Assembly: GCA_020635875.1 (NCBI GenBank)
Contig: JACJYY010000005.1
Location: forward strand, 248,001-312,000
DNA: 64,000 bases
DNA from: Flavobacteriales bacterium
GTDB lineage: Bacteria; Bacteroidota; Bacteroidia; Flavobacteriales; Flavobacteriaceae
Direction: 5' to 3'
Below, in pieces: positions 26,013 through 35,267 of the stretch (within the stretch, counting starts at the first letter, position 1; each line of letters begins with the position of its first letter). The notes beneath the pieces were generated by a model. It worked only from the letters and a program-made list of their open reading frames with translations, was not told the DNA's origin and did not search any database. The position numbers were made by a program, and so were the translations under genes.

Positions 26013-29000
26013 TTACTTCTTTATCAACTTAATTGTTTGAATTGAATCTTTAGTAGAAACAACAGCATAATACAATCCTGGAGCTAATTGAGTTCCATCA
26101 ACAACATCAGAAGATGTTTCAATTACAACTTTTCCTGATACATCCATAACAGAAACAAAAATAACATCTTGACTAGAAGAAATATTCCATATCCCAGAAG
26201 AAGGGTTTGGAAATATTTGAACTGCAACTAAATCACTATTGAAGTTGAAATCAGACAAAGACATGCCATTATTCACAGTAAAACTATATTCACCTGTAGT
26301 CTTATTAAAAGTAACATCATAAGTACCAGCAGTCACAACAATATTATCACCATCTGCAACTCCTGTTCCTGCTGGAAAAGCAGCAGAACCCCAATTAACC
26401 GTCCAAGCATCATCCTGACGGAACTTAGCTTCACCATCCAAGAGCGTTACTGTGCCTGTATAAATCACACCATCAGAAGAACTCAAATCAATATCTGTTG
26501 TCCATTGTGTAGCTGTATCAGCAGAAGTTGCCGAACCAATTATACCCACATCAGCATATGTTCCTCCACCTGTATTGCCTCCATTGTTTCCACCAGTATT
26601 ACCACCTGAAGAAGAGGTAAAAGAATAGGCTCCTGTTGACTTATTAAAAGTAACATCATAGGTACCAGCGGTTACAACAATATTATCTCCATCAGCAACT
26701 CCCGTTCCTGTTGGAAAAGCGGCTGAACCCCAGTTAATTGTCCAAGCATCATCCTGACGGAATTTAGCTTCACCATCCAATAGCGTTACTGTACCTGTAT
26801 AAGTTACACCATCAGTAGAGCTCAAATCAATATCTGTTGTCCATTGTGTAGCTGTATCAGCAGAAGTTGCCGAACCAATTAATCCAATATCAGTATACGT
26901 TCCGCCTCCTGTATTGCCTCCATTGTTTCCTCCGTTATTTCCACCATTGTTTCCTCCATTGTTTCCTCCAGTAGAAGTAAAGGCATAAGCACCTGTATCC
27001 TTATTGAATGTAACATCATAACTACCTGCTGTTACTGGAATATTAGATTGTGAATCCGCAACGCCTGTTCCTGTCGGAAAATCAGCAGAACCCCAGTTTA
27101 CAGCCCAAGCATCGTCTTGACGGAATTTAACCTCTCCATCAATTAAAGTAATATTTAAAGTATAATTGATACCGTCAGTAGTACTCATATCAACATCACT
27201 AGCCCATAGTGTACCCTCTATAGCACTCCCAATTAATCCAATCGAAGCATAAGTACCTCCTGTGTTACCTCCGTTATTTCCGCCATTATTACCTCCAGTT
27301 TCACAAGCTCCAACAGTATAATCTGTTGCTCCAGCACATTGGGCTTTACAGGCGTTTGCATAAGTCACACCATTAGCACAAACTTGTTGTTCATCTGCTT
27401 CACATGGACATGCTGCCACTTCTTCGAAGTTATATTCACGAGTGTTATAATCAAATGTAACGGTATAAGTTCCAGCAACCACAGGGATATTAGAAGATGA
27501 ATCTAAAGCCCCAACACCTGATGGAAACTGAGATCCTCCCCAGTTTGCTGCCCAATCTGCATTGGCTCTAAATTTAACTGGACCACCTACAAAATCATAA
27601 GAGTCTAAACGGTATTTCCCATCACCCAATTTTACCATGGCCACGTCAGTTTCCCAATCTGAAATACCAGTACCAATCATACTTACCGTTATTTCTGCTT
27701 CTGTAGGTTTGGATGGTGTTGAGATAGTTTTCTTCGACCATACTTTATAGCCATTACCAGATGCATTTTCAATCCAATCTCCTAATGGTGCTGATAAATC
27801 CGCCCCTAACTTGACTGCAACTGTTGCGTCCGCACCGTATGATGGGCTGATATGTGCTTCATAAGTACCACCTGATTGATAAATATTAACTTGACTCCAG
27901 GCATTAATTCCGTTTTGCTTTCTTACCGCAACTAATTTGTTAATCGCTTCTTGATGATCTCCATATGTTCTTGATACTCCATCTTTTAACCAAGTTCCTC
28001 CGTAATAATGTGGACCAAATACAATTGGGATTCCAGGATGCGTTAAGGTATAGGCATAACCCATTTCAACGTCATAATCATCAGTATAGGTATCATGAAC
28101 AAATGTGTCGTGATTATCTAAAAATGTCACCGCTTTATCATCATAACCTGACCTACCAGCTAAACCAGGCATACGTCCTCCTGCATTTAAGGCTCCAAAA
28201 CTTTTATTTTTAAATGCCCCTGAAAAAGTATAATATAAAGCAAAATCAAATGCCCCTGTTGTTTGATCAGCACCATTAATCCAATTGATTAAAGTATCGG
28301 CATTCCCATCCCAATATTCACCTACAGAATAATACGGTTGACTTGACTGATTGTACATTCCAAAGTAGTAGGCAGAAAATCCTTTAGCCACATCCCAACG
28401 CCATCCTTTATAACCCAATTCTTTTAAAAGACGTAAATATTCCTTTACACCTTCTTGCACTACTGTGCTCGTATGATCTAAATCTCTACTGCCGCTAAAA
28501 TCATCTCCTGTATCGTTTCCTCCTGTAGGCCTACATCCATCATACTGTGCTGTCTGTAAATACCCCCCATCATCATTGTAAACAATGGCTTCACATCCCC
28601 ACTCTGGTTCTGTAAAGTCTGTCCAACCTGTAGTTCCATTACGGTGATTTACAACAATATCCGCAATAGGGTACATTTGTAAGGCATTGAACTTATCCAG
28701 CATGGCCTTTAATTGAGCCTCGCTTCCCCAACTTGTTTGCGAGAAATTATACAGTTTTGTTGGTAGATAACCAACCCCTCCTGTTGACTGACTTGGAGGT
28801 GGAAACCATAACATATCAAATCCAGCTTCACTTAGATAATCCGCTTGATTTAGATAATAGTTGTAAAGTCCTCCTGCTGCCGCAATACGAGGTTGTTGAT
28901 ATTCGTCCCAACCAAATGTTTGGAACATTACATCATTTTTAGGATCCGAATCTTTAATGGCATTCTGTGCTTGGGAAACTGAACTCACTCCTAACAAAAG

Positions 29001-29048
29001 TCCAGCAGTCAACAAACACGCCTTTTTCCAAAGTAATTTTCTGACCAT
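26013..29048 (-). CDS. Secreted GH13 alpha-amylase with four starch-binding modules, Kazal-like domain and T9SS tail
   Basis: 1,011 residues. The signal peptide ends near VSQA/QN (28). The GH13 catalytic domain covers about 33-440: region I DIVVNH (130-135), nucleophile D219 in GWRWDVAKG, acid/base E244 in SVGEYW, and D314 in FLDNHDT. SusE/SusF-like starch-binding modules lie at about 455-545, 603-692, 720-812 and 831-924, each with the KFR..W..NWG core. A six-cysteine Kazal-like domain (about 547-582) sits after module 1. Gly-Asn linkers (GGNNGGN type) separate the rest. A T9SS type A sorting domain (about 940-1011, IFPNPSSG ... IKLIKK) ends it. It would be exported by T9SS to digest starch-like glucans. 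It is a paralogue of 29304-31580. Confidence 0.95.
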   Translation of the reverse strand: MVRKLLWKKACLLTAGLLLGVSSVSQAQNAIKDSDPKNDVMFQTFGWDEYQQPRIAAAGGLYNYYLNQADYLSEAGFDMLWFPPPSQSTGGVGYLPTKLYNFSQTSWGSEAQLKAMLDKFNALQMYPIADIVVNHRNGTTGWTDFTEPEWGCEAIVYNDDGGYLQTAQYDGCRPTGGNDTGDDFSGSRDLDHTSTVVQEGVKEYLRLLKELGYKGWRWDVAKGFSAYYFGMYNQSSQPYYSVGEYWDGNADTLINWINGADQTTGAFDFALYYTFSGAFKNKSFGALNAGGRMPGLAGRSGYDDKAVTFLDNHDTFVHDTYTDDYDVEMGYAYTLTHPGIPIVFGPHYYGGTWLKDGVSRTYGDHQEAINKLVAVRKQNGINAWSQVNIYQSGGTYEAHISPSYGADATVAVKLGADLSAPLGDWIENASGNGYKVWSKKTISTPSKPTEAEITVSMIGTGISDWETDVAMVKLGDGKYRLDSYDFVGGPVKFRANADWAANWGGSQFPSGVGALDSSSNIPVVAGTYTVTFDYNTREYNFEEVAACPCEADEQQVCANGVTYANACKAQCAGATDYTVGACETGGNNGGNNGGNTGGTYASIGLIGSAIEGTLWASDVDMSTTDGINYTLNITLIDGEVKFRQDDAWAVNWGSADFPTGTGVADSQSNIPVTAGSYDVTFNKDTGAYAFTSTGGNNGGNNGGNNGGNNGGNTGGGTYTDIGLIGSATSADTATQWTTDIDLSSTDGVTYTGTVTLLDGEAKFRQDDAWTINWGSAAFPTGTGVADGDNIVVTAGTYDVTFNKSTGAYSFTSSSGGNTGGNNGGNTGGGTYADVGIIGSATSADTATQWTTDIDLSSSDGVIYTGTVTLLDGEAKFRQDDAWTVNWGSAAFPAGTGVADGDNIVVTAGTYDVTFNKTTGEYSFTVNNGMSLSDFNFNSDLVAVQIFPNPSSGIWNISSSQDVIFVSVMDVSGKVVIETSSDVVDGTQLAPGLYYAVVSTKDSIQTIKLIKK
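26277..26891 (-). repeat. Near-identical intragenic repeat: starch-binding modules 3 and 4
   Basis: Modules 3 (26613-26891) and 4 (26277-26558) encode almost the same protein, for example SATSADTATQWTTDIDLSS and LLDGEAKFRQDDAW in both, and the DNA is also near-identical over long stretches. Module 2 (26973-27242) is more diverged. A GGN-type linker (26562-26606) lies between. This points to a recent tandem duplication. Confidence 0.9.
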
Positions 29049-29076
29049 AACGTTAAAATTTTGAATTGTCTAACCT

Positions 29077-29084
29077 CAAATATA
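29077..29084 (-). promoter_or_regulatory. Candidate -7 element for alpha-amylase 1
   Basis: The minus strand reads TATATTTG 28 bases before the ATG at 29048. No TTG is present at the ideal -33 distance. Confidence 0.5.
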
Positions 29085-29252
29085 GAGGTGATTTTTGATA
29101 TTTCCGAACTTTACATTTAAGATTATTATGATATTTCCAACGTTTTCGTAAACCTTAAAAGAGAAATTCCTTTAAATTCCTGACATTAGGACATTTTTAA
29201 GAAACAACAGCTAGACGAGTTAATCTTTTGTTAAATGTGATTTTTCGCATAA

Positions 29253-29281
29253 AAAAAGGTGCTAAACACTAGCACCTTTTT
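29253..29281 (-). terminator. Terminator after alpha-amylase 2
   Basis: A 12-bp perfect stem (29253-29264 with 29270-29281) over a 5-base loop with T run, about 22 bases past the stop at 29304. Confidence 0.85.
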
Positions 29282-29303
29282 AAAATAACTTATGTTAGGT
29301 TGG

Positions 29304-31580
29304 TTATTTTTTAAATAATTTAATGGTTTGTACCGAACTACTTGTCTTAACCACAGCAAAATACAATCCACTACCTAGGGCAGATGATTTAATTTGAACT
29401 GAATCAGCTTCAGGAACATAATTCCCAACTATTTTACCCGAAACATCCACCACTTCAACTGAAGTTATTTCTTCTTCTGAGCTAATATTCCAAATATCAG
29501 ATGTTGGATTTGGAAATACCTTTACTGAAATGTTATTTGGATTATAATCGTAATTAGCTACAGTCAAGTACTCAAAATTATAGACTCCAGTAGCAGAATT
29601 AAATTCTATCGTGTAATTTCCTTCAGAAGGAATTGGTATATTCTGCCCATTAAGTAGACCTGTCCCTCCTGGGTACGCAGTTGACCCCCAATTCTCAGTC
29701 CACTTATTGTCTTTTCTGAATTTTAAATCTCCAGCCTTTAACCAGTACGTTAATGTGTAAGCATCACCACCTTGTGAAACCATATCCACATCTTCATCCC
29801 ATCCATTAACGGCCGTACCTATAATCCCTACGGTAACGCCACATGCACCATTAACATAACCTGTTGCACCAGCGCAATCCGCCAAACAAGAATTATTATA
29901 TTGAACTCCGTTAGCGCAAACAGGAGCTATGACTTCAGGACAAGTACATCCACTTGAAAAACTATAAACCCCTGTGTTCACATTAAACGATACCGTGTAT
30001 TTTCCAGCAAGAACAATAATATTATTTTGTCCTCCTTTTACTCCTGTTCCTGAAGGGAAATCTGTTCCTCCCCAATTTAAAGACCAACTATTATTTGCTC
30101 TAAATTTAACTCCTCCACCAGCAAATGTATAGTCTTTTAAGGTGAAGTTTACCCCATCGGTACTTGTCAAAGCAACATCAGTATTCCAATCAGAAATTCC
30201 CTCGCCAATTAAACTAATTCCTAAAGAACATCCCACGGGCTTAGTCGGTACAGAAATCTGTTTCTTTGACCAAACTTTATACCCTGTTCCTGAAGTGTTT
30301 TCAATCCAATCACCAGCCGGAGCTGACAAATCACTTCCTAACTTTAGCACTACAACAGCAGGTGTGCCGTAGGTCGCGCTAATATGTGCTTCATAGGTAC
30401 CAAATGCTTGTTTAATATCAACAGAGCTATAGGCATTAATCCCATTTTGTTTTCTGACGGCCATCAGTTTATTAATTGCAGCTTGATTATCAGAATAAAC
30501 TCTGGTTACTTTTACATTATTATCGTCCTTTGAATAAGTCCCTCCATAATAATGAGCTGCCCAAATGCATGGAATTCCCGGATGAGTTAAAATATAAGCG
30601 TAAGCCTTCATCACATTTGCGTCATCGATATATTCATTCTTCACAAAAGTATCGTGGTTATCAACAAAAGTTACCGCTAAATTATCATACCCAATTACTC
30701 CTGCTAAACCTGGAGTTCTTCCTCCTGCATTTAAACCAGCGTAGCTATTATACTTCACAGCATTTGATAAAGTATAATAATTAGAAAAATCAAAAACTCC
30801 TGATTTCTTGCCAGTTCCGTCAACCCAATTTTTTAAGGTATTGGTGTTTCCATCCCAATATTCTCCAACAGAATAATATGTTGAACTTGCTGAAATATAA
30901 TCTCCAACATAACTGGCAGAGAACCCTTTGGCAACATCCCAACGCCATCCTTTAAAACCAAGCGTATTTAGTTTACCTAGATATTGCTTAACTCCCGCTT
31001 GAACAGTTGCATTAGTATGATCTAAATCTCTACCTCCATCAAAACCTTCGCCTGTGTCGTTGCCTCCACAAGGTTTAGTACCAGGGTTTTTTGTTGGATC
31101 ACTTGCCTCGTCGTTGCTAACAACCGCAGAACAATCCCATGTTGGCTCCGTAAAATCCATCCAATCTGTAGTTCCCCCTCTATGGTTTACAACAACATCG
31201 GCAATAGGATACACTCCTAAACCATTGTAAGTCGCTAACATAGTTGTCAGCTCAGATTCTGTTCCCCAACTTGTTTGAGAAAAGTTAAACAACTTAGTAG
31301 GAATATATCCCACTCCTCCCGTTGACTGGCTTGGTGGTGGAAACCAAATCATATCATAACCCGCTTCACTTAAATAATCAGCTTGTTCATTATAAAAATT
31401 GTAAAACCCACAAGCCATACGAGATTGATCGTATTCATTCCAACCAAACGATTGTAACATGATGTCGTTAATTGGATTGGTATCTTTAACGGCATTTTGT
31501 GCAAAACTCATAGAACTAAGTCCCAATAAGATTGCTGTACTCAATAAAAGTACTCTCTTAAGAAGTAATTGTTGTATCAT
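29304..31580 (-). CDS. Secreted GH13 alpha-amylase with two starch-binding modules, Kazal-like domain and T9SS tail
   Basis: 758 residues. The signal peptide ends near SFA/QN (28). Catalytic GH13 domain about 33-440 with DVVVNH, nucleophile D215 (GWRWDVAKG), acid/base E240 (SVGEYW) and D310 (VDNHDT). A SusE/F-like starch-binding module (about 453-543) is followed by a Kazal-like cysteine domain (545-580), a second module (about 583-672) and a T9SS type A sorting domain (about 685-758, VFPNPTSD ... IKLFKK). Domain order equals the first half of the neighbouring 1,011-residue amylase, which has two more modules. Each gene has its own promoter and terminator, so they may be regulated apart. Confidence 0.95.
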   Translation of the reverse strand: MIQQLLLKRVLLLSTAILLGLSSMSFAQNAVKDTNPINDIMLQSFGWNEYDQSRMACGFYNFYNEQADYLSEAGYDMIWFPPPSQSTGGVGYIPTKLFNFSQTSWGTESELTTMLATYNGLGVYPIADVVVNHRGGTTDWMDFTEPTWDCSAVVSNDEASDPTKNPGTKPCGGNDTGEGFDGGRDLDHTNATVQAGVKQYLGKLNTLGFKGWRWDVAKGFSASYVGDYISASSTYYSVGEYWDGNTNTLKNWVDGTGKKSGVFDFSNYYTLSNAVKYNSYAGLNAGGRTPGLAGVIGYDNLAVTFVDNHDTFVKNEYIDDANVMKAYAYILTHPGIPCIWAAHYYGGTYSKDDNNVKVTRVYSDNQAAINKLMAVRKQNGINAYSSVDIKQAFGTYEAHISATYGTPAVVVLKLGSDLSAPAGDWIENTSGTGYKVWSKKQISVPTKPVGCSLGISLIGEGISDWNTDVALTSTDGVNFTLKDYTFAGGGVKFRANNSWSLNWGGTDFPSGTGVKGGQNNIIVLAGKYTVSFNVNTGVYSFSSGCTCPEVIAPVCANGVQYNNSCLADCAGATGYVNGACGVTVGIIGTAVNGWDEDVDMVSQGGDAYTLTYWLKAGDLKFRKDNKWTENWGSTAYPGGTGLLNGQNIPIPSEGNYTIEFNSATGVYNFEYLTVANYDYNPNNISVKVFPNPTSDIWNISSEEEITSVEVVDVSGKIVGNYVPEADSVQIKSSALGSGLYFAVVKTSSSVQTIKLFKK

Positions 31581-31605
31581 AATACAGGTTTAAATTATTG
31601 CTTTT

Positions 31606-31636
31606 CAAATATAGTACAAACTAACCCGTAACACAA
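31606..31636 (-). promoter_or_regulatory. Promoter of alpha-amylase 2
   Basis: The minus strand has TTG (31634-31636), 20 bases, then TATATTTG (31606-31613), a good Bacteroidota promoter, 25 bases before the ATG at 31580. Confidence 0.65.
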
Positions 31637-31660
31637 AATTGAAAAAGTCTACAAATGAGC

Positions 31661-31713
31661 AAGTTGTTATAAAATCAAAAATCCATTAAGAATTTTTGAT
31701 TTTATAACAACTT
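31661..31713 (-). terminator. 22-bp perfect AT-rich hairpin after murF-alr
   Basis: Arms 31661-31682 and 31692-31713 pair perfectly over a 9-base loop. It sits 26 bases past the murF-alr stop, so a terminator or 3'-end stabiliser is most likely, though there is no long T run outside the stem. Confidence 0.6.
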
Positions 31714-31739
31714 GATAATTAAGCTATTAAAACTTATGT

Positions 31740-34208
31740 TTAATCCCTATAAAAGACTCTTTTAACACGGTGTGAAATTTGTGTTAAAACCTCATACGGT
31801 ATAGTGTCTAGTTGTTTAGCAATGGATTTAACCGATTTTTCTTCTCCAAACAACACAACAGCATCTCCTTCTTCGCAAGTTACCCCGGTTAAATCAATCA
31901 TTAACATATCCATACAAATATTCCCAATAATTGGAACGTCCACCCCATTAACTAGTACTTTTCCTCCTTTTTTGGATAATATCCTAGAAATTCCGTCTGC
32001 ATAACCTATAGGAACGGTACCCGTTTTCATGTTATGGCTTGCAACAAATGCCCTATTGTAGCCTACACTTTCCCCGTTCTTGATATATTTTATCTGTGAG
32101 ATAACTGATTTTAATGTACTTACGTTTTCTAGACTTTGAACTTCTTCCACGGTATTACCAATACCATATAAACCAATTCCTAAACGTACCATATCAAAAT
32201 GTGATTGCGGATAATTGATAATTCCTGTCGTATTAGCCAAATGAAAAATTGGTTTTTCATCGAAATATATCATTTCGAAGTCTTTTTTGATTTCATCAAA
32301 ATCCTTGATCTGTTTTAAAGTGTATATCTCTTGAGCCAGATCATCACTGGAAAACAAATGAGATAAAACACTTTTTACGCGTACTACTGATTTTTCTTTC
32401 AGCATCTCAATTAGTTGAGGAACATCCGCAATCTCAAACCCTAATCTGTGCATTCCTGTGTCAATCTTAATATGAATTGGATACCTCGACAAACCTAAAT
32501 TTTCTGCTAATTCCACAAAATAGTTAAGCCCTCTGAAATTATAAATCTCTGGTTCTAACTGATATTGAATAATTGAATTATAACTCCCTATTTCGGGATT
32601 CATTACCATTATTGGAGTCGTAATTCCCTCCTTCTTTAGAGTAATTCCTTCATCTGCAAATGCCACCCCTAAATAATCGACCCTGTGATGCATTAGTAAC
32701 TTGGCTAACTCATAACCTCCATTCCCATAGCCAAAAGCTTTTATCATCACCATTACTTTTGTCTCTGGTTTTAACTTCGATTTATAAAAAGATAGGTTAG
32801 AGCCTATAGCATCCAAATTAACCTCTAGTACGGTTTCATGTTTTTGGAATTCTAATGCTTCAACAATCTTTTCAAAATGAAAACTTCTAGATCCTTTTAC
32901 CAAAATACATTCACTAGAAAAACCAATATCCTTAATTGTATCTATAAGTTCTTGGGTCGAATCAAAACGCTGAATATGGGAATGTTTTGACAGACTATGA
33001 GAGATTTTTTTTCCAACTACAATTACTCTATCTACCTTATTTTTCTGTAATAAATCATATATAGTTTGATACAATGTATCGTCGTTCAATCCGCTTTCAT
33101 TGATATCAGAAAGGATTACTGTCTTTCTTTTTGTTTTTCTCTGTTGTTCCAAAAAATCTAGTGCAATAATCAATGATTGTAAATCACTATTATAACTATC
33201 ATCAATCAAAATACAGTTGTTGATCGCAGGCTTAATCTGCAAACGCATTTGAACAGGAAAAATATGAGGCATCCTATCTAAAATTGTTTCTACTGCCATA
33301 CCCAAGCTAACAAGTGTAGTAAAACAAGTCATTGCATTTTCAATGGAAGCCTTATCAACAAATGGTATCCAGAAAGAAAATTGGTGACCTTGATAAACCA
33401 AATGAATTTCTGATTTCGTTTTTTTTGTAATACACTCCTCAACAAAAACTGTTGTATTCTTATTATCAAAGCTCCAACTGAAGCGTTTTTTATTGTTTTC
33501 TGTGAAAAGTTGCTCAGAGAATACTTCTTCCACTAATGGTGTGGACTTGTACACAATAGAGGTACAGTCTGTAAAGAGTTTTGCCTTTTCTCGTATTTTT
33601 TCCCTTTGAGAATCAAAACCATTATCATGAGCCGAACCAATAGTAGTAAAAACACCAACTGTAGGCGCAATCATATTGGCCAAATTAATCATCTCATTTT
33701 TTTTCGAAATCCCTGCTTCGAAAATACCGAGAGTATGTGACTCTTTAATTAAAAATAAAGATAATGGGACACCTACCTGTGAGTTATAACTTTTTGGATT
33801 TTTAACAATCGAAAAATCAGGAGACAAAAGATAACTCAACCACTCTTTTACAATTGTTTTTCCATTACTTCCTGTAACACCAATCACAGGAAAATCAAAC
33901 TGAGCTCTGTAATATTGAGCTAAATCCTGTAATGCCTTTTTAGTGTTTTTTACCAAAAGGTAATTAACATTGGAGTCTTTAACTGTGGGTAATTGAGAAA
34001 CTACAAAGCTAACCACTCCTTTATCAACTAGACCTGGAATATAATCATGTGCATTATGATTGTCTCCTACCAACGCAAAGAACAAGGTCGTTTTTTCGTG
34101 ATGTAAAGAACGGCTGTCAATAGAAATATCACTGATCAACAAAGAGTCCTCTTTACCAATCAATTGTGCCCCTAGCACCTCTTGTATTTGTCTGATAGAA
34201 AGATTCAA
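31740..34208 (-). CDS. murF-alr: Bifunctional MurF ligase / alanine racemase
   Basis: 822 residues made of two enzymes. About 1-455 is MurF (UDP-MurNAc-tripeptide:D-Ala-D-Ala ligase) with the ATP loop GVTGSNGKT (110-118), EAGISKKNEM and the DDSYNSD region. About 460-822 is alanine racemase with the PLP lysine K490 in MVMIKAFGYGNG, the HLANTTGI and RLGIGLYG blocks, the GYNRAF active-site tyrosine region and GNICMDMLMIDLT. It supplies D-alanine and attaches D-Ala-D-Ala to the peptidoglycan precursor. The fusion is a known trait of Bacteroidota. Confidence 0.97.
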   Translation of the reverse strand: MNLSIRQIQEVLGAQLIGKEDSLLISDISIDSRSLHHEKTTLFFALVGDNHNAHDYIPGLVDKGVVSFVVSQLPTVKDSNVNYLLVKNTKKALQDLAQYYRAQFDFPVIGVTGSNGKTIVKEWLSYLLSPDFSIVKNPKSYNSQVGVPLSLFLIKESHTLGIFEAGISKKNEMINLANMIAPTVGVFTTIGSAHDNGFDSQREKIREKAKLFTDCTSIVYKSTPLVEEVFSEQLFTENNKKRFSWSFDNKNTTVFVEECITKKTKSEIHLVYQGHQFSFWIPFVDKASIENAMTCFTTLVSLGMAVETILDRMPHIFPVQMRLQIKPAINNCILIDDSYNSDLQSLIIALDFLEQQRKTKRKTVILSDINESGLNDDTLYQTIYDLLQKNKVDRVIVVGKKISHSLSKHSHIQRFDSTQELIDTIKDIGFSSECILVKGSRSFHFEKIVEALEFQKHETVLEVNLDAIGSNLSFYKSKLKPETKVMVMIKAFGYGNGGYELAKLLMHHRVDYLGVAFADEGITLKKEGITTPIMVMNPEIGSYNSIIQYQLEPEIYNFRGLNYFVELAENLGLSRYPIHIKIDTGMHRLGFEIADVPQLIEMLKEKSVVRVKSVLSHLFSSDDLAQEIYTLKQIKDFDEIKKDFEMIYFDEKPIFHLANTTGIINYPQSHFDMVRLGIGLYGIGNTVEEVQSLENVSTLKSVISQIKYIKNGESVGYNRAFVASHNMKTGTVPIGYADGISRILSKKGGKVLVNGVDVPIIGNICMDMLMIDLTGVTCEEGDAVVLFGEEKSVKSIAKQLDTIPYEVLTQISHRVKRVFYRD

Positions 34209-34240
34209 TGGAATGACCTAATGTTAATAATTTATTTTTT

Positions 34241-34267
34241 CACACAAAAAAACAAACATTTTGTGTG
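34241..34267. promoter_or_regulatory. Inverted repeat in the divergent murF-alr / acidic-protein promoter region
   Basis: CACACAAAA (34241-34249) and TTTTGTGTG (34259-34267) form a perfect 9-bp inverted repeat with 9-base spacer in the 144-base gap between divergent genes. It could be a regulator binding site; it could also be a hairpin in a leader. Confidence 0.4.
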
Positions 34268-34352
34268 TTTCATGCGTTAAAATAGTATTTTTATGTTCAT
34301 GTTTTAGGTTAAAAACAAAAATCTATTGTTTTACGAAGTATAAGCCAGCAAA

Positions 34353-35264
34353 ATGAAAAAGATCTTAGAGGCCGAATTAATGAGTTTAGCTCACCAAATT
34401 TTACGATTAAAAAACAAATCAGATATCCAAACGGCTTTAATGGCTTCCAAAAAACTAACAGAAAAACTATCTATTTTGGCTTTTTTGGAAGAACATACTT
34501 TAGCGATCAAACCTACCCTTTCTACGTTTGAAGCACAGCAAGTAGTTTTGGATATTTTTGATAACGAAACTCACCCTGAGAGTACCGAAGTTCAAGAAGA
34601 AGAAGAAAAAAAAACAGTAGAGCCTATTGCTCCTGCGGTAGAAAAGCCCAAAAAGGTAGAACCTATTCCTGTACAACATGTAGATACATCCATTTCCATA
34701 CCAGAAGAGGTTTTCATACCCAAAGCGAAAATAGTAGAAGAACCTGTTATTGAAAAAGAGGAAGAAGAGATTATCGAAGATCAGCCAATTGAATCAACCA
34801 TCAGTTTGGACTTTGATTTACCCTCATTAGGCGAACTTAAACCTAAAAAACAAAAAACAAAATCAAAAAAAAGCAGCCTAGATAGTTTCCTTGAAGAATT
34901 AGAGCCCACACCTACATTTGTAAAGGCAGATACACTAAAAGAAGAAACTGAAACCCAACCAGACAACAGTTCAATTTCATTTGAAAAGCCAGTTGTAAAA
35001 GAAGAGAAGAAAATTTCTATTAATGATCGATTGAAGAAATCTGTTACCATTGGACTTAATGATAAAATTGCATTTGTCAAACATCTTTTTGATGGGAGCA
35101 ACGCTGATTTTGTGAGAGTTATTTCTCAGGTGAATACACTCGATAACTTCGAAGAAGCAAAGGATTTTATTGAACTTTTGGTTAAACCTGACTATAATAA
35201 TTGGGAAGGAAAAGAAGAAATTGAAGAGCGCTTCATGCACGCTGTCGAAAATAAATTTTCATAA
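34353..35264 (+). CDS. Conserved acidic protein of unknown function upstream of rsmI
   Basis: 303 residues in three parts. A helical N-terminus (about 1-75, MKKILEAELMSLAHQILRLKNK) and a conserved-looking C-terminus (about 225-303, SINDRLKKSVTIGLNDKIAFVKHLFDGS ... VKPDYNNW) flank a long low-complexity middle rich in Glu, Pro, Val and Lys. There is no signal peptide, so it is probably cytoplasmic. It ends 3 bases before the GTG start of rsmI and is probably co-transcribed. No function recognised. Confidence 0.8.
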   Translation: MKKILEAELMSLAHQILRLKNKSDIQTALMASKKLTEKLSILAFLEEHTLAIKPTLSTFEAQQVVLDIFDNETHPESTEVQEEEEKKTVEPIAPAVEKPKKVEPIPVQHVDTSISIPEEVFIPKAKIVEEPVIEKEEEEIIEDQPIESTISLDFDLPSLGELKPKKQKTKSKKSSLDSFLEELEPTPTFVKADTLKEETETQPDNSSISFEKPVVKEEKKISINDRLKKSVTIGLNDKIAFVKHLFDGSNADFVRVISQVNTLDNFEEAKDFIELLVKPDYNNWEGKEEIEERFMHAVENKFS

Positions 35265-35267
35265 ATA

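Noticed and set aside
32700..32760. Alanine racemase PLP motif KAFGYGNG instead of KADAYGHG
   Set aside because: This divergence is expected in the Bacteroidota MurF-Alr fusion and the lysine and neighbouring residues are kept, so it is not a defect.
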